The position numbers and the translations under genes were made by a program. The notes under the pieces were generated by a model. That model did no database searches. It saw only the letters and a program-made list of their open reading frames with translations, and had not been told where the DNA came from. Below, piece after piece: positions 54,707-64,000 of a stretch of DNA of 64,000 nt (positions are counted from its first letter, which is position 1; each line of letters starts with the position of its first letter). The DNA comes from Allobosea sp. ASV33 (GTDB lineage: Bacteria; Pseudomonadota; Alphaproteobacteria; Rhizobiales; Beijerinckiaceae): positions 62,001 to 126,000 of the forward strand of contig NZ_JAELTI010000004.1 in the NCBI RefSeq assembly GCF_016428755.1, in the 5' to 3' direction.

Positions 54707-56458
54707 ATGACGCTGGCCATCGACCGAAACGTGAAGCGGGGGCCCACCCCGGCCGCCCCGCCCCTGCCCCCGCTGCGGCTGCCGGACGGCTGGGGCCTGC
54801 CGGCGCTCGTCGTCGCGGTCGCGCTCATCCTCGGCGGCTTGCCCCTCTTCCGGCTGGTCGTGGCCGCCTTCGCACCCGGCTGGCGCTTCGCGCCGCGCGA
54901 AGCCTTCACCGAGATGACGAGCCGGGCGGCCCTCACCGCGAGTTGGCATACGCTGGAAACCGCGAGCCTCTCGGCCCTCGGCGCGCTCCTCGTCGGCGGC
55001 ATCGTCGCGCTGGCGCTCGGCGTCACCGATGTCAGAGGCAAGCGCCCGCTCGCCTTCGCCTTCGTCTTCTCGATGATGATCGCGCCGCAAATCGCGGCGC
55101 TGGCCTTCCTGAGCCTGCTCGCGCCGAACTCGCAGATCCTCGCGCTGATCGGCCTCGCGCCGCCGCCGGGCACGCCGAACCCGCTTCTGGGCCGCGGCGG
55201 CATCATCCTCGTCATGGCGATGCACCATGCGCCGCTGGTCGCGATCACGCTCTGGACCGGCCTGCGCAGCATCCCGCAATCGCTGGTCGAGGCGGCCCAG
55301 ATGGAAGGCGCCGCGCCCATGACCATCACCACCCGGATCATCATTCCGGTGCTGAGGCCGCAGATCATCGCGGCAGGCCTGATCGCCTTCGTCGCGGGCG
55401 TCGGCAATTTCGGCATCCCCGCGCTGCTCGGCCTGCCGGTCAATTACCTGACGCTGCCGACGCTCATCTATCGCCGGCTGTCGAGCTTCGGGCCGTCGAG
55501 CCTCGGCGAGACCGCGGCTCTCGCCGTGCTGGTCGGTGTCGTCGCCGCGCTCGGCGTCGCCGCGAGCGCTCTCGCCGCACGGGGGCAGCGCGGCAAGGTC
55601 GAGATCGAACGGCCGCTGGAGGCCTATTGGCTGCTCGGGCCGGCCCGCCCCTTCGCCGCCGCGGGCCTGTGGTTGCTGCTCGTCCTGAAGCTCGGGCTGC
55701 CGCTGCTCGCCCTGTTGAGCGAAGCACTGACGCCGGCGCTCGGCGTGCCGCTCTCCTGGCAGACGCTGACCTTCGACAAGTTCAGTGAGGTTTTGCTGCG
55801 CCAGGCCGCGACGATACGCGCCTTCCGCAACTCGCTGCTCTTCGCCGGCAGCGCCGCACTGATCCTCGCCGCCCTCGCCATCGTCTTCGCCTATGGGCTG
55901 GAACGGCGGCTCGGCAAGATCAGGCGCGCCGTCGAGCTGATGATCGAATTGCCCTATGCCTTGCCCGGCATCGTGCTGGCCATCGCCTGCATCCTGATCT
56001 TCCTGAAGCCGCTGCCGCTGATCGGCATCAGCATCTACGGCACGCCCTTCATCATCCTCTTCGCCTATCTCGCCCGCTTCCTGCCGCTGGCGCTGAAGGC
56101 GCCGGTCGCCGCCATGGCACAGATCGAGGCGCATCACGAGGATGCCGCGAAGCTCGACGGCGCCAGCCTCATGCAGATGCTGCGCTTCGTCATCGCGCCG
56201 ATCCTGGCGCCGGCGGCAGCCGTCTCGGCGCTGATGGTCTTCCTCGTCGCCTTCAACGAGCTCACCGTCTCGGCCCTGCTCTGGTCCTCCGGCACGGAGA
56301 CGCTCGGCGTCGTGCTGTTCAGCCTCAAGGAAGCGGGCCTCGCGGGCGAGGCTGCGGCCGTGGCGATCAGCGCCTGCGCCGTCATCCTCGTCGTCATGCT
56401 GGCGCTCGACCTGATCGGCCGCAACCGGCAGCACAACATCCTGCCTTGGCAGATTTGA
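54707..56458 (+). CDS. ABC permease with two fused permease domains (FbpB/PhnU-like)
   Basis: A 583-residue membrane protein with about twelve helices. Each half is one BPD_transp_1 domain with an EAA loop: SLVEAAQMEGAAPMTITTRI near 195-214 and HHEDAAKLDGASLMQMLRFV near 470-489. Fused permeases of this size work with FbpA/PhnS-type binding proteins, and the preceding gene supplies one. No ATPase gene follows; the next gene is a diguanylate cyclase. The missing ATPase must come from elsewhere. Confidence 0.9.
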   Translation: MTLAIDRNVKRGPTPAAPPLPPLRLPDGWGLPALVVAVALILGGLPLFRLVVAAFAPGWRFAPREAFTEMTSRAALTASWHTLETASLSALGALLVGGIVALALGVTDVRGKRPLAFAFVFSMMIAPQIAALAFLSLLAPNSQILALIGLAPPPGTPNPLLGRGGIILVMAMHHAPLVAITLWTGLRSIPQSLVEAAQMEGAAPMTITTRIIIPVLRPQIIAAGLIAFVAGVGNFGIPALLGLPVNYLTLPTLIYRRLSSFGPSSLGETAALAVLVGVVAALGVAASALAARGQRGKVEIERPLEAYWLLGPARPFAAAGLWLLLVLKLGLPLLALLSEALTPALGVPLSWQTLTFDKFSEVLLRQAATIRAFRNSLLFAGSAALILAALAIVFAYGLERRLGKIRRAVELMIELPYALPGIVLAIACILIFLKPLPLIGISIYGTPFIILFAYLARFLPLALKAPVAAMAQIEAHHEDAAKLDGASLMQMLRFVIAPILAPAAAVSALMVFLVAFNELTVSALLWSSGTETLGVVLFSLKEAGLAGEAAAVAISACAVILVVMLALDLIGRNRQHNILPWQI

Positions 56459-56526
56459 CGGCCCAGGCACGGGTCCGCCAGGCAGATGTGACGGAAAATT
56501 AAACTTGCGGGCGCCCTAGATGGAGC

Positions 56527-57828
56527 ATGGGTGCCCATCAGACACTACAGGCCAGGCCAGAGCCCGTACCGGACGACCGCAAGATCCTCGTCATCGAGGA
56601 TTCCCGAACCTTCTCGCTCGCGCTGCGGCAGCTCCTCCAGGCCGAGACCGGGCTGCCGGTGACGACCTGCGCTTCACTGAAAGAGGTCAGCGATCTCATC
56701 GTCGCAGCGCCCGGCGCCTATGCCATCGCCGTGGTCGACCTCAACCTGCCCGACGCGCCGCGCGGCGAGGCGCTCGACTGGACCGTGACGCACGGCATCC
56801 CCTCGGTCGTGTTCACCGCGACCTTCGATCTCGCCACCCGCGGGCGGATCATGGAGCGGGAGGTCATCGATTACGTCCTCAAGGACAACGAGTTCGCGCT
56901 TCCCAATATCGTCGGCACGGTCAAGCGGGCGCTGAACAACCGCAACACCCGCATCCTCGTGGTCGACGACACCCGTACGACCCGCAAGGTCCTCGCGCGC
57001 ATGCTGTCGATCCAGCAATATGCCGTGGTCGAGGCCGGGTCCGGGCAGGAAGCGCTCGCGATCCTGGAGAGCAACCCCGATATCCAGCTCGTGGTCAGCG
57101 ACTATTACATGCCCGACATGGACGGGTTCGAGCTGGCGCGGCGCATCCGCCGGCATCATCCGGCCGTGCGCGTCCTCGGCATCTCCTCCTCGACCGACCG
57201 GCAGACCTCGGCGGGCTTCCTCAAGGCCGGCGCGCATGATTTCGTTTCGCGCCCCTTCGTGCTGGAGGAGCTGCAATGCCGCATCGCCTCCAATGTCGAG
57301 GTGCTGGACCAACTCCGGCAATTGCAGGATCTCGCGGCGCGGGACTTCCTCACCGGCCTGTTCAACCGCCGCCATTTCTTCGCGCGCGGCCGGCAGCTTG
57401 TCTGCGAGGCCCGCGAGATGGGCCTGCCGATCTCGGTCGCCATTCTCGACATCGATCATTTCAAGCGGCTCAACGACCGCCACGGCCATGACGGCGGCGA
57501 CAAGGCGCTGACGGCCGTCGCCAGGATACTCGGTGCCACGGCGGAGCGCGGTTTCAACCTGCTCGCCCGGATCGGCGGCGAGGAATTCGCCATCATCTTC
57601 CCCGGCGCCGATCTCGCCGAGGCCGAGCGCCTGTGCGGCGACATCCGCGCGGCCATCGCCGGCACGCCGCTCGTCATCAACGGGGAAACCCTGCCACTCA
57701 CGGTCTCGATCGGCGTCGCCGCGCTCGCGCCCGACGCCATGCTCGAAACCTGCCTCGGCCAGGCGGACGAGGCGCTCTATGTCGCCAAGCAGGACGGGCG
57801 CGACAAGGTTCGCACCGCTGCTGCCTGA
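56527..57828 (+). CDS. PleD-like diguanylate cyclase: REC-REC-GGDEF
   Basis: A 433-residue cytoplasmic response regulator making cyclic di-GMP. REC1 (about 18-135) keeps the acidic pair E24/D25, acceptor D71, T97 and K119. REC2 (about 142-255) keeps acceptor D192 but has R242 (SRPF) where the conserved lysine should be. The GGDEF domain (about 270-430) has GGEEF at 350-354. The inhibitory I-site, normally RxxD five residues before GGEEF, reads RGFN (341-344), so product inhibition is probably weakened. The ATG at 56527 has no clear ribosome site. No kinase gene is adjacent. Confidence 0.9.
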   Translation: MGAHQTLQARPEPVPDDRKILVIEDSRTFSLALRQLLQAETGLPVTTCASLKEVSDLIVAAPGAYAIAVVDLNLPDAPRGEALDWTVTHGIPSVVFTATFDLATRGRIMEREVIDYVLKDNEFALPNIVGTVKRALNNRNTRILVVDDTRTTRKVLARMLSIQQYAVVEAGSGQEALAILESNPDIQLVVSDYYMPDMDGFELARRIRRHHPAVRVLGISSSTDRQTSAGFLKAGAHDFVSRPFVLEELQCRIASNVEVLDQLRQLQDLAARDFLTGLFNRRHFFARGRQLVCEAREMGLPISVAILDIDHFKRLNDRHGHDGGDKALTAVARILGATAERGFNLLARIGGEEFAIIFPGADLAEAERLCGDIRAAIAGTPLVINGETLPLTVSIGVAALAPDAMLETCLGQADEALYVAKQDGRDKVRTAAA

Positions 57829-57833
57829 GTCAG

Positions 57834-57864
57834 GGCAAGCCGCCTCTCGGCGAAGCGGCTTGCC
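57834..57864 (+). terminator. Terminator between the cyclase and SDR genes
   Basis: GGCAAGCCGC (57834-57843) and GCGGCTTGCC (57855-57864) are exact complements with an 11-base loop, followed by TTTGGG. It sits between convergent genes and starts six bases after the cyclase stop. Confidence 0.75.
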
Positions 57865-57879
57865 TTTGGGCCATTCTTC

Positions 57880-58677
57880 TCAGGCGACGTAACGGGGTGC
57901 CGGCTTGCGGGTCTGCGATGCCGCGACGATGGCGGCGCGAGCCTGCTCGAAGCCAGCCCAGAGTCCTTCGTCTGCGACCGACGGCCAGGTGATGGTCTCG
58001 CCATGGTCGAGCCCGGCCAGTGCCGCATCGACGAGTTCATCCACGACCATGACCTTCTCGGGATCGAAGCTTTCCAGCGGCACGCCCGCAAGCTCCCAGA
58101 TGTCGGTCGCCGTCGCCGGGGGATGCACGCTCTGGACCTTCACACCCGTCCCCGCGACTTCCGCCTGCAGGCCGCGCGAGAAGGCCAACACGAACGCCTT
58201 GGTCGCGCTGTAGACCGCGCTATGGGGCAGCGTGTGGAGGCTGAGGATCGAGGCTATATTGACGATCGTGCCGCGGTCGCGGGCGACGAGGCCCGGCAAG
58301 ACAGCATGGGTCAGCCGCGTCAACGCCGTGACGTTCAACGCGATCTGCGCGACCGAATCCGCAACAGAGCCCTTCGCGATCGGTGCGAAACGGGCGATGC
58401 CGGCATTGTTGACGAACAGCTCGATATCGCCGCGCGAGGCGAGATCCTGCTCGACCCGTGCGAGATCAGCCTCGTCCGCGAGATCGGCGACCAAAAGCTC
58501 GACGTTGCGACCATGGGCTGAGACGATGCGGTCAGCGACCTCCTGCAGCCGGTCGCGCCGGCGCGCGATCAGCAGCAGATCATAGCCGCGGGCTGCGAGC
58601 CGGTCGGCGTAGACGGCGCCGATACCGGCCGATGCGCCGGTGATGACGGCGAGCTTGCGTTGAGAAAGCGTGCTCAT
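57880..58677 (-). CDS. Short-chain dehydrogenase/reductase
   Basis: A 265-residue classical SDR. The cofactor loop is TGASAGIGAVYADRLA (about 14-29), NNAG lies near 89, the catalytic serine is in NIASILSLHTLP and the Y-x3-K pair is YSATK (about 153-157). An arginine-rich segment after the second strand (IARRRDRL) suggests NADP. The start at 58677 gives the normal N-terminus. It is divergent from a MarR regulator with a strong palindromic operator between them. The substrate is unknown. Confidence 0.9.
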   Translation of the reverse strand: MSTLSQRKLAVITGASAGIGAVYADRLAARGYDLLLIARRRDRLQEVADRIVSAHGRNVELLVADLADEADLARVEQDLASRGDIELFVNNAGIARFAPIAKGSVADSVAQIALNVTALTRLTHAVLPGLVARDRGTIVNIASILSLHTLPHSAVYSATKAFVLAFSRGLQAEVAGTGVKVQSVHPPATATDIWELAGVPLESFDPEKVMVVDELVDAALAGLDHGETITWPSVADEGLWAGFEQARAAIVAASQTRKPAPRYVA

Positions 58678-58690
58678 GATGGAAACCCTA

Positions 58691-58732
58691 TTTGATTGAG
58701 TGCTCAATCTTTTTGTTGAGCGCTCAATCAAA
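58691..58732. promoter_or_regulatory. Double palindromic operator between SDR and MarR genes
   Basis: TTTGATTGAG (58691-58700) and CTCAATCAAA (58723-58732) form an exact 10-base inverted repeat. Inside are two complete palindromes: GATTGAG-TG-CTCAATC (58694-58709) and TTGAGCGCTCAA (58716-58727). Two adjacent dimer sites in the divergent promoter strongly suggest cooperative binding by the neighbouring MarR protein. Confidence 0.75.
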
Positions 58733-58784
58733 TGGAGCAGATCACCCCTCTTTCAATAGTGTGGGGCTCAATTATTTTAGGACC

Positions 58785-59315
58785 ATGGATCAGTTTCCGG
58801 CCAATGAGGCGGATGACGGCATCGCTCCCGGAATCGGACCGGAAGCCCCGCTCGCCATCGCCTGCACGAACACCGCCCTGCGCCGCGCGACGCGACGCCT
58901 CGGCCAGCTTTATGACGACGCCATCTCTCCGCTCGGCCTCAAGGCCACTCAGTTCGGGCTGCTCGTCGCCATCAACCAGCTCAGTGAACAGGACAGGGGG
59001 CCGACGCTCAACGCGGTCGCGACGCATCAGTTGGTCCAGATCTCGGCGCTGACCCATGCGTTGCGCCCGCTGGTGCGGGACGGTCTCGTCGCGCTTCACC
59101 CCGATCTGGAAGACCGGCGCAGCAAGCGGGCGACCCTTACCCCTGCCGGCCGAAGCCTCATGCAGCAGGCCGTCTCGCGCTGGGCCGATGCCAATGGCCG
59201 GATCGAGACGACACTCGGCCCGACGGTGGCCGCAAACCTGCGAGCTCTCGCCGATCTCATATCGTCCGAACGCTTCCTTGCCGCCTATTACGACGGGCTG
59301 CGGCTCAAGCCATAG
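58785..59315 (+). CDS. MarR-family transcriptional regulator
   Basis: A 176-residue winged-helix protein. The DNA-binding region runs from about 50 to 125, with NAVATHQLVQISALTHALRP as the recognition part and the wing in EDRRSKRATLTPAGRSLM. AGGA lies just before the ATG at 58785; the open frame extends upstream across the operator, so the earlier ATG is unlikely. It probably represses itself and the SDR gene. The inducer is not known. Confidence 0.88.
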   Translation: MDQFPANEADDGIAPGIGPEAPLAIACTNTALRRATRRLGQLYDDAISPLGLKATQFGLLVAINQLSEQDRGPTLNAVATHQLVQISALTHALRPLVRDGLVALHPDLEDRRSKRATLTPAGRSLMQQAVSRWADANGRIETTLGPTVAANLRALADLISSERFLAAYYDGLRLKP

Positions 59316-59368
59316 GCCAACCACGTCGAAACGGCCTGGGAACCGGGTCCGGCGCCGTCCTCGCCACG

Positions 59369-60298
59369 TCATTCCGCCGCGATGCGGGCCTCCGGCCTCT
59401 GCTCGCCCAGCAGCAAGGCGCGCGAGGCCTTAACCTCGCGAACGACGAAATCGACGATGGCGCGAACCCGCGCGACGTCCTTCAGGTCGGCATGGACGAG
59501 CAGCCAGAAGGAGCGCGTGATCGAGACCGTCTCGGGCAGGACGGGCACGAGCCGCTTCTCCCCTTCCGCCATGAAGTGATGGATCACGCCGATGCCGGCA
59601 CCTGCCGTCACCGCATTCATCTGGGCGATGACGCTCGAACTCTGGACATGGGCGCGCAGGCCCTTGGCGACCTCGTCGAGATAGTCGAGCTCCGGCGAGA
59701 AGATGAGGTCGTCGATATAGCCGATGATGCGGTGCTCGAAGAGATCCTCCGGCTTGGTCACCGGCGGCACCGCGGCCAGGTATTCCGGGGAAGCATAGAG
59801 CCCGAGGCGGTAGTCGGAGAGCTTGCGGGCGACGACCTTGCCCTCCTTCGGCGGGGCGAGCGTGATCGCGACATCGGCCTCGCGCTTCGACAACGAAAGC
59901 AGGCGCGGCATGGCGATGAGCTGGATCTCCAGCCCCGGATAGGACTTGCCGAACAATGCCAGGCGCGGCGCCAGGAACGAGGTGCCGAACCCGTCGGGCG
60001 CGCCGATCCTGACCGTGCCGGAGAGCGCCATGTCGGCACCGCCGATATCGCTCTGGATCGCCAACGCTTCGGTCTCCATGCTCTCGGCCTTGGCGAGCAG
60101 GCGCTCGCCATGGGCCGTCAGCGTGTAGCCCTGCGGGCGGCGCTCGAAGAGCTTGGCCTTCAGCGCCTCCTCCAGCGAGGTGATCCGGCGCGAGACGGTG
60201 GCGTGGTCGGCGCCGAGGCGGCGCGCGGCGGCGGTGAGCCGGCCCGAGCGCGCCACGGCCAGAAAGAAGCGGAGGTCGTCCCAGTCGAAGCGCTCCAA
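59369..60298 (-). CDS. LysR-family regulator divergent from mmsA
   Basis: A 309-residue regulator with helix-turn-helix RLTAAARRLGADHATVSRRI (about 20-39) and a LysR substrate-binding domain from about 90. The start MERFDWDDLRFFLAVARSGR is typical of the subgroup that precedes mmsA in Hyphomicrobiales. Its divergent position suggests control of valine catabolism, perhaps by a pathway intermediate. It converges on the MarR gene with 53 bases between them. Confidence 0.9.
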   Translation of the reverse strand: MERFDWDDLRFFLAVARSGRLTAAARRLGADHATVSRRITSLEEALKAKLFERRPQGYTLTAHGERLLAKAESMETEALAIQSDIGGADMALSGTVRIGAPDGFGTSFLAPRLALFGKSYPGLEIQLIAMPRLLSLSKREADVAITLAPPKEGKVVARKLSDYRLGLYASPEYLAAVPPVTKPEDLFEHRIIGYIDDLIFSPELDYLDEVAKGLRAHVQSSSVIAQMNAVTAGAGIGVIHHFMAEGEKRLVPVLPETVSITRSFWLLVHADLKDVARVRAIVDFVVREVKASRALLLGEQRPEARIAAE

Positions 60299-60313
60299 GG
60301 CTCTCTCCCATAT

Positions 60314-60329
60314 TCGTGTTTTCGCACGA
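60314..60329. promoter_or_regulatory. LysR operator candidate for mmsA
   Basis: TCGTG (60314-60318), six bases, CACGA (60325-60329) is an exact inverted repeat 16 bases upstream of the LysR start. A related GTGCG element lies at 60355-60359, facing the CGCAC at 60323. These are plausible LysR half-sites in the 122-base divergent gap. Confidence 0.35.
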
Positions 60330-60420
60330 CCGGCGTTTCACTGTCGCTATAGCCGTGCGCAAACGAGAATGGTAGGGAGGTGACAAGATCAACACACCAT
60401 CAGTTCGTAGGGAGGGCGCG

Positions 60421-61917
<1,497 letters not shown>

Positions 61918-61939
61918 GGCGCCACCGACGGAGGAGGCC

Positions 61940-62485
61940 ATGGAGCGACCGCTGCGGACCATCGCATCGTCGCTCGTCCTCCTCTGCGGCCTGACGGTGC
62001 CGGCGGCCGCGCAGGATGCTCTGCCCGCGGCCTCTCCCGACGATGCCTTGTGCGAAACGGGCGTCGTCGAGCATCTGACGCTCGACGACGCTCAGCGCGG
62101 CCATTGCCGCCGGCTCTGGCAAAGCGGGATCGAGGAAACCCGCCAGCGCAGCAAGGCGCATGCGGCGCGCATCATCGAGGAGAACCGGCTGCGGCGGGAA
62201 CTGGAAGCCAGCCTGCCCCCGCCCCCGCCTCCGCCCGTCACGGTCGAGACATTTCTTGGCGGTGACCTCGCCTATGGCGACGTGGTGGTGACCGACAAGG
62301 GGCCGCGCGTCTTCATCGGCAAGGCCGGGGAGCCGGCGAGGCCCGAGGATTTCGTCGCCCTCGATTCCGCCCGATCGCCGCATCGCGGACACGCCAAGTC
62401 TTATGAGGGGGCCTATCCGCAGCCTCCACGCCCTCAAGCCGCGACGCCGCGGCCCGCCCTCAAGACCCAGGAGCGCAAGCCTTGA
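61940..62485 (+). CDS. Exported proline-rich protein with the GD-VVT...RP-DFVAL motif
   Basis: A 181-residue protein with a signal peptide (about 1-25, ending VPAAAQD), two cysteines (C38, C56), a charged helical stretch (about 60-92), a run of seven prolines (93-99) and a C-terminal element (about 112-141: [16 protein letters not shown], then ARPEDFVAL) that matches one in the exported protein at 47695-48189. GGAGG precedes the ATG. It sits between mmsA and the acyl-CoA dehydrogenase and overlaps the latter by four bases, so it is expressed with valine catabolism. No function is known. Confidence 0.7.
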   Translation: MERPLRTIASSLVLLCGLTVPAAAQDALPAASPDDALCETGVVEHLTLDDAQRGHCRRLWQSGIEETRQRSKAHAARIIEENRLRRELEASLPPPPPPPVTVETFLGGDLAYGDVVVTDKGPRVFIGKAGEPARPEDFVALDSARSPHRGHAKSYEGAYPQPPRPQAATPRPALKTQERKP

Positions 62486-63636
62486 GCCCGTTTTCCCTGA
62501 CCGAGGACCAGATCGCCATCCGCGACATGGCGCAGGATTTCGCTGCCGAGACACTGGCCCCCCACGCCGCGCGCTGGGACGAGGAGAAGCATTTCCCGGT
62601 CGAGGAGATGCGCGCCGCCGCCGCGCTCGGCATGGGCGGCATCTATATCCGCGACGATGTCGGCGGCTCCGGCCTGACCCGGCTCGACGCGGCGCTGATC
62701 TTCGAGGCGCTGTCGACGGGCTGCCCGACGGTCGCGGCCTATATCTCGATCCACAACATGTGCGCCTGGATGATCGACCGCTACGGCTCGGACGAGCAGC
62801 GGCAGCGCTTCCTGCCGAAGCTCTGCACCATGGAGCATCTGGCGAGCTACTGCCTGACCGAGCCCGGCGCCGGCTCGGACGCCGCCGCGCTGAAGACGAA
62901 AGCGGTGCTAGACGGCGACCACTACATCCTCGACGGGCAGAAGCAGTTCATCTCGGGCGCCGGCGTCTCCGACATCTATGTCGTGATGGCGCGCACCGGC
63001 GAGGCTGGTCCGGGAGGTATTTCGACCATCGTCGTCGAGAAGGATACGCCCGGCCTCTCCTTCGGCGCCAACGAGAAGAAGATGGGCTGGAACGCCCAGC
63101 CGACACGGGCCGTGATCTTCGAAAACTGCCGCGTGCCGGTGGCCAACCGCCTCGGCCCCGAGGGCATCGGCTTCAAGATCGCCATGGCCGGGCTCGACGG
63201 CGGCCGGCTCAATATCGGCGCCTGCTCGCTCGGCGGCGCGCAGGGCGCGCTCGACCGCTCGCTCGCCTATGCCAAGGAGCGGAAAGCCTTCGGCTCGGCC
63301 ATCGCCGATTTCCAGGCCCTGCAGTTCAAGCTCGCCGACATGGCCACCGAGCTGGAGGCGGCCCGCAGCCTGCTCTGGCGCGCGGCGGCGGCGCTCGATG
63401 CCAAGACGCCGGATGCGACCAAGCTCTGCGCCATGGCCAAGCGCATCGCCACCGATACCGGTTTCGAGGTCGCCAACCACGCCCTCCAGATCCACGGCGG
63501 CTACGGCTATCTCGCCGATTACGGCATCGAGAAGATCGTCCGCGACCTGCGCGTCCACCAGATCCTCGAGGGGACCAACGAGGTGATGCGGATGATCGTC
63601 GCGCGCGGGCTGGTGGGCCGGTCCAAGGGGAACTGA
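62482..63636 (+). CDS. Acyl-CoA dehydrogenase, probably isobutyryl-CoA dehydrogenase
   Basis: A 384-residue FAD enzyme. Motifs are [19 protein letters not shown], the K-x-F-G-S linker in [14 protein letters not shown], and the catalytic glutamate in [18 protein letters not shown]. Position between mmsA and mmsB points to isobutyryl-CoA (valine path) as substrate. I accept the TTG at 62482 as start: it overlaps the preceding stop as TTGA, has AGGAG upstream, and gives the expected N-terminus ([18 protein letters not shown]). The next ATG would cut off part of the first helix. Confidence 0.88.
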   Translation: MSPFSLTEDQIAIRDMAQDFAAETLAPHAARWDEEKHFPVEEMRAAAALGMGGIYIRDDVGGSGLTRLDAALIFEALSTGCPTVAAYISIHNMCAWMIDRYGSDEQRQRFLPKLCTMEHLASYCLTEPGAGSDAAALKTKAVLDGDHYILDGQKQFISGAGVSDIYVVMARTGEAGPGGISTIVVEKDTPGLSFGANEKKMGWNAQPTRAVIFENCRVPVANRLGPEGIGFKIAMAGLDGGRLNIGACSLGGAQGALDRSLAYAKERKAFGSAIADFQALQFKLADMATELEAARSLLWRAAAALDAKTPDATKLCAMAKRIATDTGFEVANHALQIHGGYGYLADYGIEKIVRDLRVHQILEGTNEVMRMIVARGLVGRSKGN

Positions 63637-63651
63637 CGTGGGAGAAGCGGC

Positions 63652-63948
63652 ATGGGTTTCTTTCGGCAACTTGTCGTTTATTTGATTGGCACCGCCCTTT
63701 TAGGTGCCCTTACGGCATTTTTGGCAAAGTTCTTTTCCATCGAAAAATCAACGATTTCGACTGGTATGATCGGAGTGGGAATCGGGTGGGGCGCTTGCTG
63801 GTTCTGGAACGCGTGGCGTGAACAACCGCGAGGCACGACGAAGCACAATCCCGCGATCAACCGCAGAGTGCCTCTAGAAGAAACCAGCGATAAAATTCGC
63901 CGCTTCGACTCCAAATCGCAGAGTTTCGTCCAAAAAGATGAGGTTTAA
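63652..63948 (+). CDS. Small membrane protein of atypical base composition, function unknown
   Basis: A 98-residue product with a ribosome site (GGGAGAAG) before the ATG. Two hydrophobic segments (about 6-27 and 37-53) are followed by a polar, basic tail. Codon use differs sharply from all neighbours: TTT, TTA, ATT, AAA and GAA are frequent, and the gene is visibly less GC-rich. I recognise no family. It lies between the acyl-CoA dehydrogenase and mmsB, three bases before mmsB, in an otherwise standard valine operon, so it looks like a recent insertion. Confidence 0.65.
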   Translation: MGFFRQLVVYLIGTALLGALTAFLAKFFSIEKSTISTGMIGVGIGWGACWFWNAWREQPRGTTKHNPAINRRVPLEETSDKIRRFDSKSQSFVQKDEV

Positions 63949-63951
63949 GCC

Positions 63952-64000
63952 ATGACCAATATCGCCTTCATCGGCCTCGGCAATATGGGCGGCCCGATGG
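63952..64000 (+). CDS. mmsB: 3-Hydroxyisobutyrate dehydrogenase (first 16 residues only; truncated by the window)
   Basis: The frame opens with TNIAFIGLGNMGGPM, the N-terminal Rossmann loop of beta-hydroxyacid dehydrogenases (GLGNMG). Following mmsA and an acyl-CoA dehydrogenase, this is expected to be MmsB, which oxidises 3-hydroxyisobutyrate to methylmalonate semialdehyde, the MmsA substrate. The rest lies beyond the window. Confidence 0.8.
   Translation, partial: MTNIAFIGLGNMGGPM

Noticed and set aside
54605-56470. Long leftward open frame opposite the fused permease
   Set aside because: Composition is dominated by Arg, Asp, Glu and Gln with no recognisable motif; the plus-strand permease explains the sequence.

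Overview
The window is GC-rich, densely coding DNA from an alphaproteobacterium, most likely a member of the Hyphomicrobiales (Rhizobiales), perhaps near Bosea. The reasons are the gene blocks hisC-tyrC beside metX-metW, ptsP-prfA-prmC next to a DUF4167 protein and clpB, an otsA/otsB/GH15 trehalose locus, and interspersed CGTCAT...ATGACG palindromes between genes. The genus is an inference. I see no integrase, transposase, prophage or CRISPR array, so this reads as a chromosomal segment of core genes mixed with transport and catabolic modules.

Layout. 1-4.2 kb: the start of an unusual hemC, a MocR-type regulator divergent from a DMT exporter, a small C4 zinc-finger protein and argC. 4.4-12.5 kb: a dipeptide/nickel-type ABC importer (one polypeptide with two ATPase domains, two permeases, one binding protein) transcribed away from two overlapping amidohydrolase genes; the divergent promoter holds two copies of one inverted repeat. 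12.6-17.7 kb: tRNA-Thr(CGT), tyrC, hisC and a chorismate mutase opposite metX-metW. 17.8-27.9 kb: clpB with a sigma-32-like promoter, DUF2293 and MOSC proteins, then the DUF4167 protein, prmC, a small Met-rich exported protein, prfA and ptsP.

28-38 kb: otsA divergent from otsB and a GH15 glucosidase; a TetR regulator with a tandem operator facing a small membrane protein; an M20 peptidase; a split chromate transporter; a LysE exporter; an unknown membrane protein; DinB. 38-46.3 kb: a probable lysine/glutarate degradation region with an FAD amine oxidase, a LysR regulator, an ALDH7 semialdehyde dehydrogenase, glutaryl-CoA dehydrogenase, a class III CoA-transferase and an overlapping ThDP enzyme. 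46.4-50 kb: cytochrome b561, YceI, an exported protein of unknown function, HdeD and transaldolase. 50-56.5 kb: two ABC importers back to back, a sugar type with a LacI-like operator and a ferric/phosphonate type with a possible Pho box; neither has a local ATPase gene. 56.5-60.3 kb: a PleD-like diguanylate cyclase, an SDR/MarR divergent pair with a strong double palindrome, and a LysR gene. 60.4-64 kb: a valine catabolic operon (mmsA, isobutyryl-CoA dehydrogenase, start of mmsB) interrupted by two genes of unknown function, one of them AT-richer than its surroundings.

The most notable candidates for something undescribed are the amidohydrolase/importer unit under mirrored operators, a shared motif in two otherwise different exported proteins (47.7 and 61.9 kb), the atypical ORF inside the valine operon, the covarying palindromic repeats, and the non-canonical HemC.
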